A stretch of DNA of 64,000 bases from CADEDH01 sp965262175 (GCA_965262175.1 CBDHES010000002.1:930001-994000); one strand, 5' to 3'. Shown: positions 47,322 through 56,246, numbered from the stretch's first letter. A program made the numbers and translations. Notes: generated by a model not told the origin, from the sequence alone.

Positions 47322-48947
47322 ATGCGACGTACCACCTCGCCTCTGGCCCTCCTGGCCATGATCCTGGCGCTCGCCCTCTTCGCCGCCGCCTGCGGTGGCT
47401 CCGACGACGACTCGAGCGCCGACAGCGACAGCGACCCCGAAGCCCCAGCGACCCGGGACGACGACGCCAATATCGATGCCGACGCCGATACCGACGCCGA
47501 CGAGGACGCCTCGGACGCCACCGATGAGGAGGGCGCCATCCTCCGGGTGGCGTTGCAGTTCGCGCCGGACTCCGGCCTGGCCATCGAGTCCGACGACGCC
47601 TCGATCCTGGTCAAGGCGGCCGTCGTCGAGGGGCTTGTCCGCTCCGACGCCTCGGGCGAGCCGGTGCCGGCCCTGGCCGAGTCCTGGGAGCGAATCGACG
47701 ACACGACGTGGGAGTTCGCCCTCCGCCCCGATGTCACGTTCCACGATGGCTCGGCCTTCGACGCCGCTGCGGTCGAGACGGCCATCACCTACATCACCAA
47801 CGTGGCGGCTCCACCCCGCAGCCTCAGCGGACTGGAGCTGTCGACCGAGATCGTCGATGACCTGACGGTCCGGATCATCACCTCCGACCCGGATCCGATC
47901 CTGCCGCTCCGGCTGTCGAGCCGGTCGATGGCCATCCTCGCTCCGGCCGCCTACGACTCGGAGCCGACCGCCCCGATCGGGACCGGCGCCTTCACCGTGA
48001 CCGACTTCAGCCCGCCCGATTCGCTCACGGTCGAGCGGTTCGACGACTACTGGGGCGGACCGGCCCAGCTCGACGGCGCCATCTTCCGGTTCCTGCCCGA
48101 CGCCGGCTCCCGCGCCGCGGCCATCCGGGCCGACGAGGTGGACGTGGCCGACGGCATCGCCATCCCCGACCTCCAGGCCATCGAGGACGACGCCGACGTC
48201 GAGCTGATCCGGTTCAGCCTTCCCCGTACCGCCACCCTGTACGCCAACACGGCCAGCGGCGCGATGTCGGACCCGACGGTGCGTGAGGCCATCAGCCTGG
48301 CCATCGACGAGGTGGCGATCGCCGATGGGCTGCTGGAGGGCCAGTTCGCCCCCGCCTTCGGGTACTTCGGCGAGGAGAACGCCTGGGCACCCCAGGGCGA
48401 GCCCGACCCGGATGATGCCGTCGAGCAGGCGGCAGCACTGGTCGAGAGCGTCGACCCCGAGAACCGCTCGATCTCGATCTGGACCTACGGCGGCCGGCCC
48501 GAGTTGGCCGACATCGCCACCGTCGCCCAGGCCCAGTTGGAGGCGGTCGGGTTCGACGTCGAGGTCGAGGTCGGCGAGTACACGCCGCTCGAGGAGCGGG
48601 TCCTCAACGGTGAGCACGACCTGTTCCTCGGTTCCCGGGGCTACTACTTCGACATCGCCGACGCCGGGGCGGTGCTCACCAGCGACTTCACCTGTGAGGG
48701 TGGGTACAACCTGAACCGGTACTGCTCGGCGGAGTTCGACGCCCTCATCGAGGAGTTGAGCCTGGCCGAGACCGCGGCGGACCGGCAGGCGCTGTTCGCC
48801 GAGGCCGTGCAGATCCTGGCCGACGGCTACATCGGGTTCCCGCTGGTCCACGACCGGGCTCGCTACGCCGCCCGGACCGACGTCCAGGGCCTGGTGATCG
48901 ACCCGTTCGAGACGACGATCCTCACGGTCGACGTCTCGCTGGGCTGA
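47322..48947 (+). CDS. ABC importer substrate-binding lipoprotein, SBP family 5
   Basis: This 541-residue exported protein has a lipoprotein signal (MRRTTSPLALLAMILALALF) with the lipobox AAAC at Cys24. An acidic Asp/Ser/Ala linker (about 25-70) follows, then a family 5 solute-binding domain: LVRSDASGEPVPALAESW, LRPDVTFHDGSAFDA, IGTGAFTVTDFSP and YWGGPAQLDGA. Such proteins bring peptides, nickel or metallophore complexes to Opp/Dpp/Nik permeases. The ligand cannot be predicted from sequence alone. The ATG at 47322 follows the ATPase by 35 bases. Confidence 0.93.
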   Translation: MRRTTSPLALLAMILALALFAAACGGSDDDSSADSDSDPEAPATRDDDANIDADADTDADEDASDATDEEGAILRVALQFAPDSGLAIESDDASILVKAAVVEGLVRSDASGEPVPALAESWERIDDTTWEFALRPDVTFHDGSAFDAAAVETAITYITNVAAPPRSLSGLELSTEIVDDLTVRIITSDPDPILPLRLSSRSMAILAPAAYDSEPTAPIGTGAFTVTDFSPPDSLTVERFDDYWGGPAQLDGAIFRFLPDAGSRAAAIRADEVDVADGIAIPDLQAIEDDADVELIRFSLPRTATLYANTASGAMSDPTVREAISLAIDEVAIADGLLEGQFAPAFGYFGEENAWAPQGEPDPDDAVEQAAALVESVDPENRSISIWTYGGRPELADIATVAQAQLEAVGFDVEVEVGEYTPLEERVLNGEHDLFLGSRGYYFDIADAGAVLTSDFTCEGGYNLNRYCSAEFDALIEELSLAETAADRQALFAEAVQILADGYIGFPLVHDRARYAARTDVQGLVIDPFETTILTVDVSLG

Positions 48948-48954
48948 CCGTGCG

Positions 48955-49890
48955 ATGAGGTCGTCGAGGCTCCAGCGCTTGCTCAGCGCCCCCCTCCTGC
49001 TCCTGGCGTTCTCGTTCTTCGCCTTCATGCTCCCCGAGCTGCAGGGCGTGAACCAGGCTCGGGCCACGTTGCTGGCCCGGTCCGAGTTCGCCGAGCCGGA
49101 TGAGGAGACGCTGGCGGCCATCTCGGCCGAGCTGGGCCTCGACGACCCGCTGCACGTCCGCTACGGGCGCTACCTGAGCGACATCGTCACGGGTGACTTC
49201 GGCGAGTCGAACATCTCCCGTCGGCCGGTGTGGCCCCAGGTCTGGCGGGCGACGATCGTGTCCGGCACGGTCGTCGCCCTCGCCATCGGCTCGGCCGTCG
49301 TCATCGCCTCGATCCTGGGGGTCGTCGCTGCGGCCAACGAGAACCGGTGGCCCGACCGGCTGATCACCGGAACGTCGAGAGTCCTCGTCGCCATCCCGGT
49401 CCACGTCCTGACCCCGATCCTCGTCTACGGGCTGGCCCTTCGGCTCGATCTCGTCCCCACGAGTGGCTGGGGCACGGCCGAGCACCTCGTACTCCCCGTG
49501 GTGGCGTTGGCCATCGGGCCGATCGCCCTGTTCTCCCAGATCGTCCGGTCGGAGATGCTCGACACGCTCGAACAGCCCTACATCCGGACCGCTCTGGCCA
49601 AGGGGCTGCGGTGGAGGCGGGTGGTCTGGCTCCACGCCGCCCGGGTGTCCCTGGTCGGCGTGCTCACCCTCGGGTCGCTGTTCATCGCCGGCCTCCTCGG
49701 CGGTGCGGTGATCGCCGAGGTGATCCTGGGGGTACCCGGCCTCGGTCGTCTCCTCCACACCGCCCTCGTCACCGCCGACGTGCCGTTGTTCCAGGGCGGT
49801 CTCCTGGTGGCGGTCGCCGTCGGGATCACGGTCGGCCTCATCGGCGACGGGCTCTCGGCCCTCCTCAGCCCACCGGAGCGGGAATCGTGA
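48955..49890 (+). CDS. ABC transporter permease, DppB/OppB family
   Basis: This 311-residue permease has an N-terminal span (RLLSAPLLLLAFSFFAFMLP), a periplasmic loop with the family pattern LGLDDPLHVRYGRYLSDIVTG, and five further spans. The EAA loop is EMLDTLEQPYIRTALAKGLRW, which docks with the ATPase. The start is the ATG at 48955, seven bases after the binding protein. It overlaps the second permease as GTGA. Confidence 0.92.
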   Translation: MRSSRLQRLLSAPLLLLAFSFFAFMLPELQGVNQARATLLARSEFAEPDEETLAAISAELGLDDPLHVRYGRYLSDIVTGDFGESNISRRPVWPQVWRATIVSGTVVALAIGSAVVIASILGVVAAANENRWPDRLITGTSRVLVAIPVHVLTPILVYGLALRLDLVPTSGWGTAEHLVLPVVALAIGPIALFSQIVRSEMLDTLEQPYIRTALAKGLRWRRVVWLHAARVSLVGVLTLGSLFIAGLLGGAVIAEVILGVPGLGRLLHTALVTADVPLFQGGLLVAVAVGITVGLIGDGLSALLSPPERES

Positions 49891-50693
49891 TCCGGTGGCT
49901 GGTGGGGGCCGTGGCGGTCGCGACGATCGGCTTCCTCGGGTGGTGGGCGCTGACCCACGACCCCAACGCCATCGACCTGACCCGCCGTTTCGCCGTCCCG
50001 TCCCGAACCTCGCCGTTGGGTACCGATGAGCTCGGGCGTGACCTGTTGAGCCGACTCGTGTACGGCGGCGTGGTCACGATCGGTGCCGCCTCCGCCGCGC
50101 TGGTGGCCACGGCCATCATCGGCACGCTGCTCGGGACCCTGGCCGCCTGGCGGGGCGGCTGGGCCGGTTCGGGCCTGGCGTTGGCCACCGACTCACTCGT
50201 GGCGGTGCCCGAGATCGTGGTGGCGTTGATCGCGGTATCGCTCCTCGGCACGAACCTCGTGTCGCTGATCATCGCGGTGATCGTCACCGGGTGGCTGCCC
50301 TTCGCCCGGCTCTCGTTCGAGATCGTCGGCCGCCTGCTCGGATCGGACTACGCCCTGGCGGCCCGGATGACCGGGGTCGGTCCGGTGCGGTTCATCGGCC
50401 TGACGTTGTTGCCGAACGCCGCCCGACCGCTCCTGGCCCACGCCTTCCTCCGCTTCCCGGGCAAGCTGCTGCTGCTGTCGGGTCTGTCGTTCCTCGGCCT
50501 CGGCCCCCAACCGCCGACCGCCGAATGGGGCGCCATGCTGGCCCGAGGGGTCGACGAGCTGGAGCGCCACCCGCACGTCCCGCTCGTGCCGGGTGCCGCC
50601 ATCGTCCTCACCGGCTACGCCGCGGCCAGCCTCGGCCGAGCCCTGGAGGCGCCCCTGGCCACCGGGCGCCGGAGCGGTGGGGCCGGCACCTAG
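49887..50693 (+). CDS. ABC transporter permease, DppC/OppC family
   Basis: This 268-residue permease begins with a span (WLVGAVAVATIGFLGWWALT), then the OppC motif SPLGTDELGRDLLSRLVYG. Five further spans and an EAA loop (EIVGRLLGSDYALAARMTGVG) follow, with the terminal LSFLGLGPQPPTAEWGAML motif. The GTG at 49887 overlaps the first permease's stop. It completes the operon ATPase-SBP-permease-permease. It overlaps the convergent PPOX gene by four bases. Confidence 0.92.
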   Translation: MIRWLVGAVAVATIGFLGWWALTHDPNAIDLTRRFAVPSRTSPLGTDELGRDLLSRLVYGGVVTIGAASAALVATAIIGTLLGTLAAWRGGWAGSGLALATDSLVAVPEIVVALIAVSLLGTNLVSLIIAVIVTGWLPFARLSFEIVGRLLGSDYALAARMTGVGPVRFIGLTLLPNAARPLLAHAFLRFPGKLLLLSGLSFLGLGPQPPTAEWGAMLARGVDELERHPHVPLVPGAAIVLTGYAAASLGRALEAPLATGRRSGGAGT

Positions 50694-51115
50694 GCTGGCG
50701 TCGTCGGTGAGGCCGGCGTGTGCTCGAAGGGCAGGTTGGCGTAACGGCTGTGGGTGACGGTGACCCGGATCACCACCCGATCCTCGATGTTGTCCCGCAT
50801 CGGGAACGGCTTGGCGATGTACTTGTGGCTGATCCGATCCATGACCGCCATCCCGGGATCGGGCTCGATCTCGGCGATGCCCCGGAGCTGTGCTTCCTCG
50901 TAGGGGTTGTCCATGTCGACGATCGAGATGGCGACCCGGCCGTCGTTGACGATGTTCTTGGCCTTGAGCGAGTTGCGTCCCGTCGCCATGATCACCGTCG
51001 ACTCGTCGACGACGTCGATCCAGATCGGATCGAGCTTCGGCGAGCCGTCGGGTCGCAACGTCGCCAGGTGGGCGAAGTTCGGTCGGCGGATCAGGGCGAT
51101 GGTCTCGGGGCTCAT
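50690..51115 (-). CDS. PPOX-class flavin/F420-dependent oxidoreductase-like protein
   Basis: This 141-residue protein has the pyridoxamine-oxidase-like split beta-barrel, MSPETIALIRRPNFAHLATL, then PDGSPKLDPIWIDV and ATGRNSLKAKNI. Actinobacterial members of this group often use F420 or flavin to reduce small quinones or heme-derived molecules. No specific substrate is evident. The ATG at 51115 is preferred over 51124 because a GGAGG sits at good distance only from the former. Confidence 0.85.
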   Translation of the reverse strand: MSPETIALIRRPNFAHLATLRPDGSPKLDPIWIDVVDESTVIMATGRNSLKAKNIVNDGRVAISIVDMDNPYEEAQLRGIAEIEPDPGMAVMDRISHKYIAKPFPMRDNIEDRVVIRVTVTHSRYANLPFEHTPASPTTPA

Positions 51116-51132
51116 CGGTGCCATCCTCCGAC

Positions 51133-51972
51133 TCAGACCTGGGTGGCGCAGAAGTAGACGACCTGGTGCTTGAAGCTCGTCTTCTGGATCGGGACCCGAG
51201 ACCGGGGGCTGAGCTCGCCGGCCCGGCCGTAGACGGAGAGGTGCTCGGTGTACTCGCCGGCCTTGCCGCTGAGGTCGACGAAGGGCCGGTTCTCCAGCGA
51301 CGTCCCGCCGTACTTGATGGCGTCGTGGAGGATGCCCACCACCGACCGGTACAGGCGCCGGATCTCCTGGGTCGACAGCTCATTGCACGGGCGGTCGTGG
51401 CGGAGGCCGGCATCGAAGAGGATCTCGTTGGAGTACACGTCGCCGATGCCGACGAAGATCGACGGATCGGTCAACAACAGCTTCAACGGCATCTTCCGGC
51501 TCATGACCATCCGGCCGAACTCGATCCACGACACCGGCTGGACGTGCAGATCGAGGCCCAGCTCGTCGGGCTCGGGGAGCACCTCGGTCAGTTCGTCGTC
51601 GTGGACGACGTGGATGGCGCTCGTCCCGTTGCCGTCGAGGACCCGCAGATCGCCACCCTGGGTGAAGGTGATCACGGCCACGGTGTCGTCGCTCTGCTTG
51701 GTCTTGGTCGCCTCACGGACCAGTCGACCACCCTCGCCCAGAGCGATCACTGCGGTGTGCTCGTTGGTCAGCCGGAGCAGGAGTTGCAGACCGACCCGCT
51801 CGGCGGCGGCCACCTTGGCCCCGACGAGATGCTCCTCGAAGCTCTTTCTCGTCTTGTGGCGGGGCATCGACTTCAGCACGACGGCCTCGGCCGACTTGAT
51901 CTTTCGACCCACAGCCTCACGCTCGAGATCTCGACGAAGCGTCTCGATCTCGGGCAGCTCAAGTTTCTCCAT
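51133..51972 (-). CDS. Fpg/Nei-family DNA glycosylase homologue with altered catalytic and zinc sites
   Basis: This 279-residue protein aligns to Fpg/MutM, in its usual place next to rnc. Fpg needs Pro2 and Glu3 (MPELPEVE) after Met removal and a Cys4 zinc finger. Here the start is MEKLELPEIETLRRDLE, so the catalytic Pro position is Leu and the N-terminus is longer. The C-terminal finger has Ser-Pro-Arg-Ser (ELSPRSRVP) instead of CPRC, and a lone Cys (YFCATQV). Structure-defining segments remain (VGIGDVYSNEILFDAGL). Some actinobacterial and clostridial homologues lack Pro2 and zinc; their activity is poorly defined. It overlaps rnc by 14 bases. Confidence 0.85.
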   Translation of the reverse strand: MEKLELPEIETLRRDLEREAVGRKIKSAEAVVLKSMPRHKTRKSFEEHLVGAKVAAAERVGLQLLLRLTNEHTAVIALGEGGRLVREATKTKQSDDTVAVITFTQGGDLRVLDGNGTSAIHVVHDDELTEVLPEPDELGLDLHVQPVSWIEFGRMVMSRKMPLKLLLTDPSIFVGIGDVYSNEILFDAGLRHDRPCNELSTQEIRRLYRSVVGILHDAIKYGGTSLENRPFVDLSGKAGEYTEHLSVYGRAGELSPRSRVPIQKTSFKHQVVYFCATQV

Positions 51973-52681
51973 CGGATTGGTCCTCGGTTGACGACGACTC
52001 GTTGGCCACGGACGTCATGACCGCGGCATAGGCCGATCGGGCGGCGACCTGCTCGGCCCGTTTCTTTGACGTTCCGGCCCCGTGGCCTCGGGGAACGCCG
52101 TCGATGATCGTGACCGCCGTGAACCGCTTGTCGTGGTCGGGGCCTGTGCCGTCTATCTGGTAGACCGGCGTGCCGAGAGCCAACCGAGCCGTCAACTCCT
52201 GGAGCTGGGTCTTGTAGTCCTTCCGGCCGGGCTGTTCGGCCGCTTCGACGATCGCATCGAGGGTGTGGGCCAGGATCACCCGACGAGCGGTCTCCCAGCC
52301 TCCGTCGACGTAGACCGCCCCGAAGAGCGCCTCGACCGCGTCGGCCAGGATGGACTCCTTCTCGCGTCCACCGGACTGGTCTTCGCCCTTTCCGAGTCGG
52401 AGCAACGAACCGACCTCGATGGCTCGACCGAGATCGGCCAGGGTCGCCGTGTTCACCACCGAAGCTCGCAGCTTGGCCAGTTGGCCCTCCGCCAGCTCGG
52501 GATAGGAACGATAGATGTGGTCGGTGACCACCAACCCAAGCACCGAATCACCGAGGAACTCCAGTCGCTCGTTAGGATCGTTGGCCGGGTGCTCGGCACA
52601 GTAGCTGCGGTGTGTGAGGGCAAGGGTCAGCAGGCCCGGGTCATGAAAGCGATGACCCAGACGTTCACAGAACGCGTCCAA
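51959..52681 (-). CDS. rnc: Ribonuclease III
   Basis: RNase III cuts double-stranded RNA, including rRNA precursors. The 240-residue product has the catalytic ERLEFLGDSVLGLVVTDHIY, the second acidic motif DAVEALFGAVYVDGG and a C-terminal dsRNA-binding domain (KTQLQELTARLALGTPVYQI, GHGAGTSKKRAEQVAARSAY). The start is the ATG at 52681. It sits between acpP and the Fpg-like gene. Confidence 0.96.
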   Translation of the reverse strand: MDAFCERLGHRFHDPGLLTLALTHRSYCAEHPANDPNERLEFLGDSVLGLVVTDHIYRSYPELAEGQLAKLRASVVNTATLADLGRAIEVGSLLRLGKGEDQSGGREKESILADAVEALFGAVYVDGGWETARRVILAHTLDAIVEAAEQPGRKDYKTQLQELTARLALGTPVYQIDGTGPDHDKRFTAVTIIDGVPRGHGAGTSKKRAEQVAARSAYAAVMTSVANESSSTEDQSDGET

Positions 52682-52701
52682 CCGACCCTCGTCTACCAGC
52701 G

Positions 52702-52995
52702 TTACTTCCCTACTCTGCCGTGTACGTAATCAACCGCATCACGTACCGTTTTCAAGTCTTGCAGATCCTCGTCCTCGATCCGAAAACCGACGGTTCGATC
52801 CGACAGTTCCTCTTCCAGGGCCTCGACCAACTCGATCAGCGCCAGCGAGTCGGCATCGAGGTCATCGGCGAAGGAGTCGCCCTCACGGATCTGGGTCGGC
52901 TCGATCTCGAGAATGTCGGCCAACCGGTCGCGGACGAGAGTCGCAACATCGTCGCGACTCATCGGCGACTGCTCCATGTGGGTCTCTGCGGGCAT
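52702..52995 (-). CDS. acpP: Acyl carrier protein
   Basis: This 97-residue acidic ACP carries the phosphopantetheine Ser in DADSLALIELVEALEE near residue 50. Helix I is LVRDRLADILEIEPTQI, with a short N-terminal extension (MPAETHMEQSP). It carries acyl chains for fatty-acid synthesis. The ATG at 52995 has AAGGA upstream. It lies between plsX and rnc, the standard arrangement. Confidence 0.93.
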   Translation of the reverse strand: MPAETHMEQSPMSRDDVATLVRDRLADILEIEPTQIREGDSFADDLDADSLALIELVEALEEELSDRTVGFRIEDEDLQDLKTVRDAVDYVHGRVGK

Positions 52996-53127
52996 GGCGA
53001 TCCTTCCCAGAACGATGGGGGCGTCGGTCAAGTCGCCCCGACTGGGGGTCCAAGCCTATCGCACCGCCCCCCAGAAGTCGGGGTCTGTGGAAAACTTCGC
53101 GAGCCGGAGAACGTCTCTTCTGCCTGA

Positions 53128-54132
53128 TCAGACTGTGGGTGTCAGGACGTGTCGAAGCTTGTCGACGATCGCAATATCCACAAGCTGATCGGCGGTCGAG
53201 ATTGCATGAGCAATGGCAATTGGTGAGGACGATCCATGGGAGATCAGCGAGACGCCTCGCGTTCCCAGAAGGAGGGCGGCTCCGGTCAAGGCCGGATCGA
53301 AGCCCTCGAACACCGGATCGAGGATCGGGTCGACGATGTCGGCGGTTGCCGCCACCTCGGCCGTCGACCGGAGCGCGTTGCGGACCGTGGTCTCGAACAC
53401 GGCGTAGCCTCCCTCGAGCGACTTGAGGATGACGTTGCCGGTGAACCCGTCGGTCACGATGACGTCGGCGGTACCGATCATCAGGTCCCGACCCTCGACG
53501 TTCCCCACGTAGTTGGCCCCCACCCGGGCCGCCCACTCGGGCTCTTCGAGGAGGCTGGACGCCTCCTTCACCAGGGTGTTGCCCTTGCCGGCCTCTTCGC
53601 CGATGGTCATGATCCCGACCCGGGGCTCGGCCACCCCGAACCGCTCCTGGCTGTACACCGCCCCCATCATGGCGAACTGGACGAGCCAGTCTGGCTGACA
53701 GTCGGCGTTGGCCCCGCAGTCGAGGAGGGTGGTGGGCGTCGACCCCTGAACGGGGAAGGGCACGGCGATGGCCGGCCGGGCGACCCCCTTGATGCGACCC
53801 ATCCGCAACAACGACGCGGCCATCGCCGCGCCGGTGTTGCCGGCGCTGATCATCGAAGACGCCATCCCATCGCGGACCGCCTCGGCGGCCCGAACGATCG
53901 AGGAGTCCTTCAGGCGTCGAACGCTGGACGCCGGCTCGGCCCCCATGTCGACCACCTCGGAGGCCGGCATGACCGGCAGGTCGCCGACATCACCCAGGCG
54001 GTCGGGATCACCGACGAGCAGCACCCGGCTCCCGAACCGCTCGACGGCGAGCCGGGCACCGGCGACGACGGCCGCGGGCGCGTCGTCGCCGCCCATGGCG
54101 TCGACGGCGACGGGGAGCTGTTCGGTGGTCAT
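53128..54132 (-). CDS. plsX: Phosphate acyltransferase PlsX
   Basis: PlsX converts acyl-ACP to acyl-phosphate for phospholipid synthesis. The 334-residue product begins PVAVDAMGGDDAPAAVVAGA and has SMISAGNTGAAMAASLLRMG, LLDCGANADCQPDWLVQFA and DGFTGNVILKSLEG. It starts at the ATG at 54132 (MTTEQLPVAVDAMGG). It is followed by acpP, and rpmF lies upstream, as in most bacteria. Confidence 0.95.
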   Translation of the reverse strand: MTTEQLPVAVDAMGGDDAPAAVVAGARLAVERFGSRVLLVGDPDRLGDVGDLPVMPASEVVDMGAEPASSVRRLKDSSIVRAAEAVRDGMASSMISAGNTGAAMAASLLRMGRIKGVARPAIAVPFPVQGSTPTTLLDCGANADCQPDWLVQFAMMGAVYSQERFGVAEPRVGIMTIGEEAGKGNTLVKEASSLLEEPEWAARVGANYVGNVEGRDLMIGTADVIVTDGFTGNVILKSLEGGYAVFETTVRNALRSTAEVAATADIVDPILDPVFEGFDPALTGAALLLGTRGVSLISHGSSSPIAIAHAISTADQLVDIAIVDKLRHVLTPTV

Positions 54133-54182
54133 GTGGCTCCGCTGGTCGGTGGGGGGGGTTCGACCGTGGGCCGGTTGCGGCC

Positions 54183-54362
54183 TCAGTCGACCTCGACGGC
54201 CTGGCGGTTGTTGTACCAACCGCAAGCTCCACAGACGCGATGCGGTCGCATGACCTCACCGCATCGGGGGCAGACGCTGCGGGCCGGGACTCCCAGCGAC
54301 CAGGCCGACGCCCGGCGGCTGCGGGTCTTGGCCTTGGACTTCTTCTTCTTGGGAACAGCCAT
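54183..54362 (-). CDS. rpmF: 50S ribosomal protein L32
   Basis: This 59-residue L32 begins MAVPKKKKSKAKTRSRRASA and has the zinc-binding VCPRCGEVMRPHRVCGACGW. The start is the ATG at 54362. The two CxxC pairs show the zinc form. It precedes plsX by 50 bases that include a run of eight or more G. Confidence 0.95.
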   Translation of the reverse strand: MAVPKKKKSKAKTRSRRASAWSLGVPARSVCPRCGEVMRPHRVCGACGWYNNRQAVEVD

Positions 54363-54477
54363 GATGAGATCCTGCGGAGTCGGGCTCGACGGCGGCGCCT
54401 CCACGCGCCACGCACGAAGATGCAATGCTAGCGGGTCTCCGGACGTATCGAACCGACGACCAAGGGATCCGCCGCCC

Positions 54478-55029
54478 GTGACCGATCAGCTTCCCCCGGA
54501 CTGGGACCGGACCTGGGGCGTGGCCCCGACGCCGACACCGCCACCCCCCGGCGGTGGCCCTGGCCCGGGGCCGGCCGTCGGCGGCCCCGAACCCCGCCGG
54601 GCCCGCCGGTCGAGGGCCGGGCGGGCGGCACGGGCGATCCTGGCGATCGCCGCCCTGGGCATCGTGGTCGTGGTCATCGCGGCGATCGGGATCGTCGTGC
54701 TGCTCGGCCTGTCGACCCGAGGCCCGGTCAGCGCCACCAACGGGTTCGTCGCCGCCCTCGACGAGGGCCGGATCGACGACGCCTACGACGACCTGTGCCC
54801 CGAACTCCAGGCGGACCTCGCCGAGGAGGACTTCGCCGAGGTGGTGGTCGGGGCCTCCCGTATCACCGGCTACACGTTCCTCGGCTCGCCCCGTCCGTTC
54901 GAACGGCGGACGGTGGTCAGCGGCACGATCGAACTCGACGGTGAGCCGGTGGCCACCAACTTCGAGCTGGAGAACATCGACGGCGACTGGCGGATCTGTG
55001 CCTTCGATCCCATCCCTGAGGCCGGGTAG
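54478..55029 (+). CDS. Membrane protein with Pro-rich N-terminus and NTF2-like (DUF4878-type) domain
   Basis: This 183-residue protein has a Pro/Gly-rich N-terminus (LPPDWDRTWGVAPTPTPP), a basic patch and one membrane span (AILAIAALGIVVVVIAAIGI). The extracytoplasmic domain resembles small NTF2-like or DUF4878 folds (NGFVAALDEGRIDDAYDDLC, GDWRICAFDPIPEAG). Its function is unknown. It is on the plus strand between rpmF and DUF177, which are normally adjacent on one strand, so it interrupts that operon. The GTG at 54478 gives VTDQLPPDW. Its stop abuts the DUF177 stop. Confidence 0.75.
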   Translation: MTDQLPPDWDRTWGVAPTPTPPPPGGGPGPGPAVGGPEPRRARRSRAGRAARAILAIAALGIVVVVIAAIGIVVLLGLSTRGPVSATNGFVAALDEGRIDDAYDDLCPELQADLAEEDFAEVVVGASRITGYTFLGSPRPFERRTVVSGTIELDGEPVATNFELENIDGDWRICAFDPIPEAG

Positions 55030-55578
55030 TCAGGTCAGATCGAGCTCGTCGAGCGCCTGCCACCGGGGATCGATGGCCGGCCCCTCGGCCGCCTCGGCGG
55101 CGGCGAGCTCGGCCTCGGTCCGGGCCGGATACCGGTCGGGATCCGGGCCGGGGCAGTCCGGGCGGCACAGCGGCGCCAGGGGCAGCGACAGGGCCACCGC
55201 ATCGGTCACGACCGGGACCAGATCGATCTGATCACCGTCGAAGTCGATCAGGTCGGAGTCGGGCGGCGCCCCGACCTGGAAGATCTCGTCGATCGTGACG
55301 TCGGCGGTGCCGACCACGGGTTCGAGGCACCGTCGGCAGGCACCCTCCCACCCCATCGTGACCTCGCCCAGCACCGAGACCCCGCGCTCGATCGACTCGA
55401 CGGTGACCGATCCCACCACCGGCTCGGGGAGCGTCCGGGTGTCGACCACGACCTGTTCGGCGACCACCAGCTCGATCGGCTGGTCGCGTCGCTGACCGAG
55501 CCGACGGCGGAGGTCGGCGACGTTGAGCACGAGCCGCCGGGTCGGGGGCCGGCCGGTGGGCGCGACCTCGGACGTCAC
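55030..55578 (-). CDS. yceD: DUF177/YceD family protein
   Basis: This 182-residue DUF177 protein has VLNVADLRRRLGQRRDQPIE and the Cys motif GACRRCLEPVVGTADVTID. A second Cys pair (LCRPDCPG) is near residue 140. The family is linked to 23S rRNA and large-subunit biogenesis in bacteria and chloroplasts, usually next to rpmF. The GTG at 55578 overlaps the preceding stop as GTGA. Confidence 0.9.
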   Translation of the reverse strand: MTSEVAPTGRPPTRRLVLNVADLRRRLGQRRDQPIELVVAEQVVVDTRTLPEPVVGSVTVESIERGVSVLGEVTMGWEGACRRCLEPVVGTADVTIDEIFQVGAPPDSDLIDFDGDQIDLVPVVTDAVALSLPLAPLCRPDCPGPDPDRYPARTEAELAAAEAAEGPAIDPRWQALDELDLT

Positions 55579-56246
55579 CGTCGCTCGCCCTCGATCCGGG
55601 CATGGTCGTCGAAGCTGATCTCCAGATCGTCGACGGCGAGCGAACCGGCCCCGTCCCGGGACCACCCGCCACCGAGCTCATCGTCGGCGCCCGGGCGATC
55701 GGCGCCGACCAACCGCTGCCGGCCCCGGCGCACGATCTCGGTCGTCTGGGACAACACGGCCTCGAAACGGGCCAGCTTCCGATCGCAGTACTCCTCGACC
55801 TGGCGCTTCATCCGGTTGGCGTCGGCCTGGGCCTCGTCGAGGATCTGACGGGCCCGGGCCTCGGCGTCCTTGACCACCTGCTGCCGCTCGACCATCCGGC
55901 TGACCTGAGCCCGTCCCTCGTCGATCAGGGCCTGATGTTCCCGGCGGGCCTTGGCGATGAACTCGTCGCGCTCCTTGAGGAGCCACCGGGCCGCCCGAAG
56001 CTCCTCGGGCAACTGATCCTGCGCCTGTTCGAGCAGGTGGAGGAGATCGTCGCGGGCCACCTTGACCGTGGTCGACATCGGGAGGGGTCGGGCCTCGGCC
56101 AAGATCTCGATCGCCTCCTCGAGGAGCGCCTCGACCTCGGGGACGGCATAGGGGTTGGGCAACTCGTCGAGATCGTCGAGCGGTCCGTCCAGTTCGTCGT
56201 CGAGGTCACCGTCGAGCTCGTCGTCATAGGGCAGCTGCCCGCTCAT
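55575..56246 (-). CDS. DivIVA-like coiled-coil protein
   Basis: This 223-residue protein has an acidic N-terminus (DELDGDLDDELDGPLDDLDE), a Pro-rich hinge (LPNPYAVPEVEALLEEA), and then a long coiled coil (VVKDAEARARQILDEAQAD, RMKRQVEEYCDRKLARFEA). It resembles DivIVA/AglZ-like cell-division or cell-wall-associated proteins encoded between coaD and yceD in actinobacteria; in mycobacteria a similar gene sits here. A membrane or septal scaffolding role is likely but not shown. The ATG at 56246 overlaps coaD by four bases. Confidence 0.8.
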   Translation of the reverse strand: MSGQLPYDDELDGDLDDELDGPLDDLDELPNPYAVPEVEALLEEAIEILAEARPLPMSTTVKVARDDLLHLLEQAQDQLPEELRAARWLLKERDEFIAKARREHQALIDEGRAQVSRMVERQQVVKDAEARARQILDEAQADANRMKRQVEEYCDRKLARFEAVLSQTTEIVRRGRQRLVGADRPGADDELGGGWSRDGAGSLAVDDLEISFDDHARIEGERR

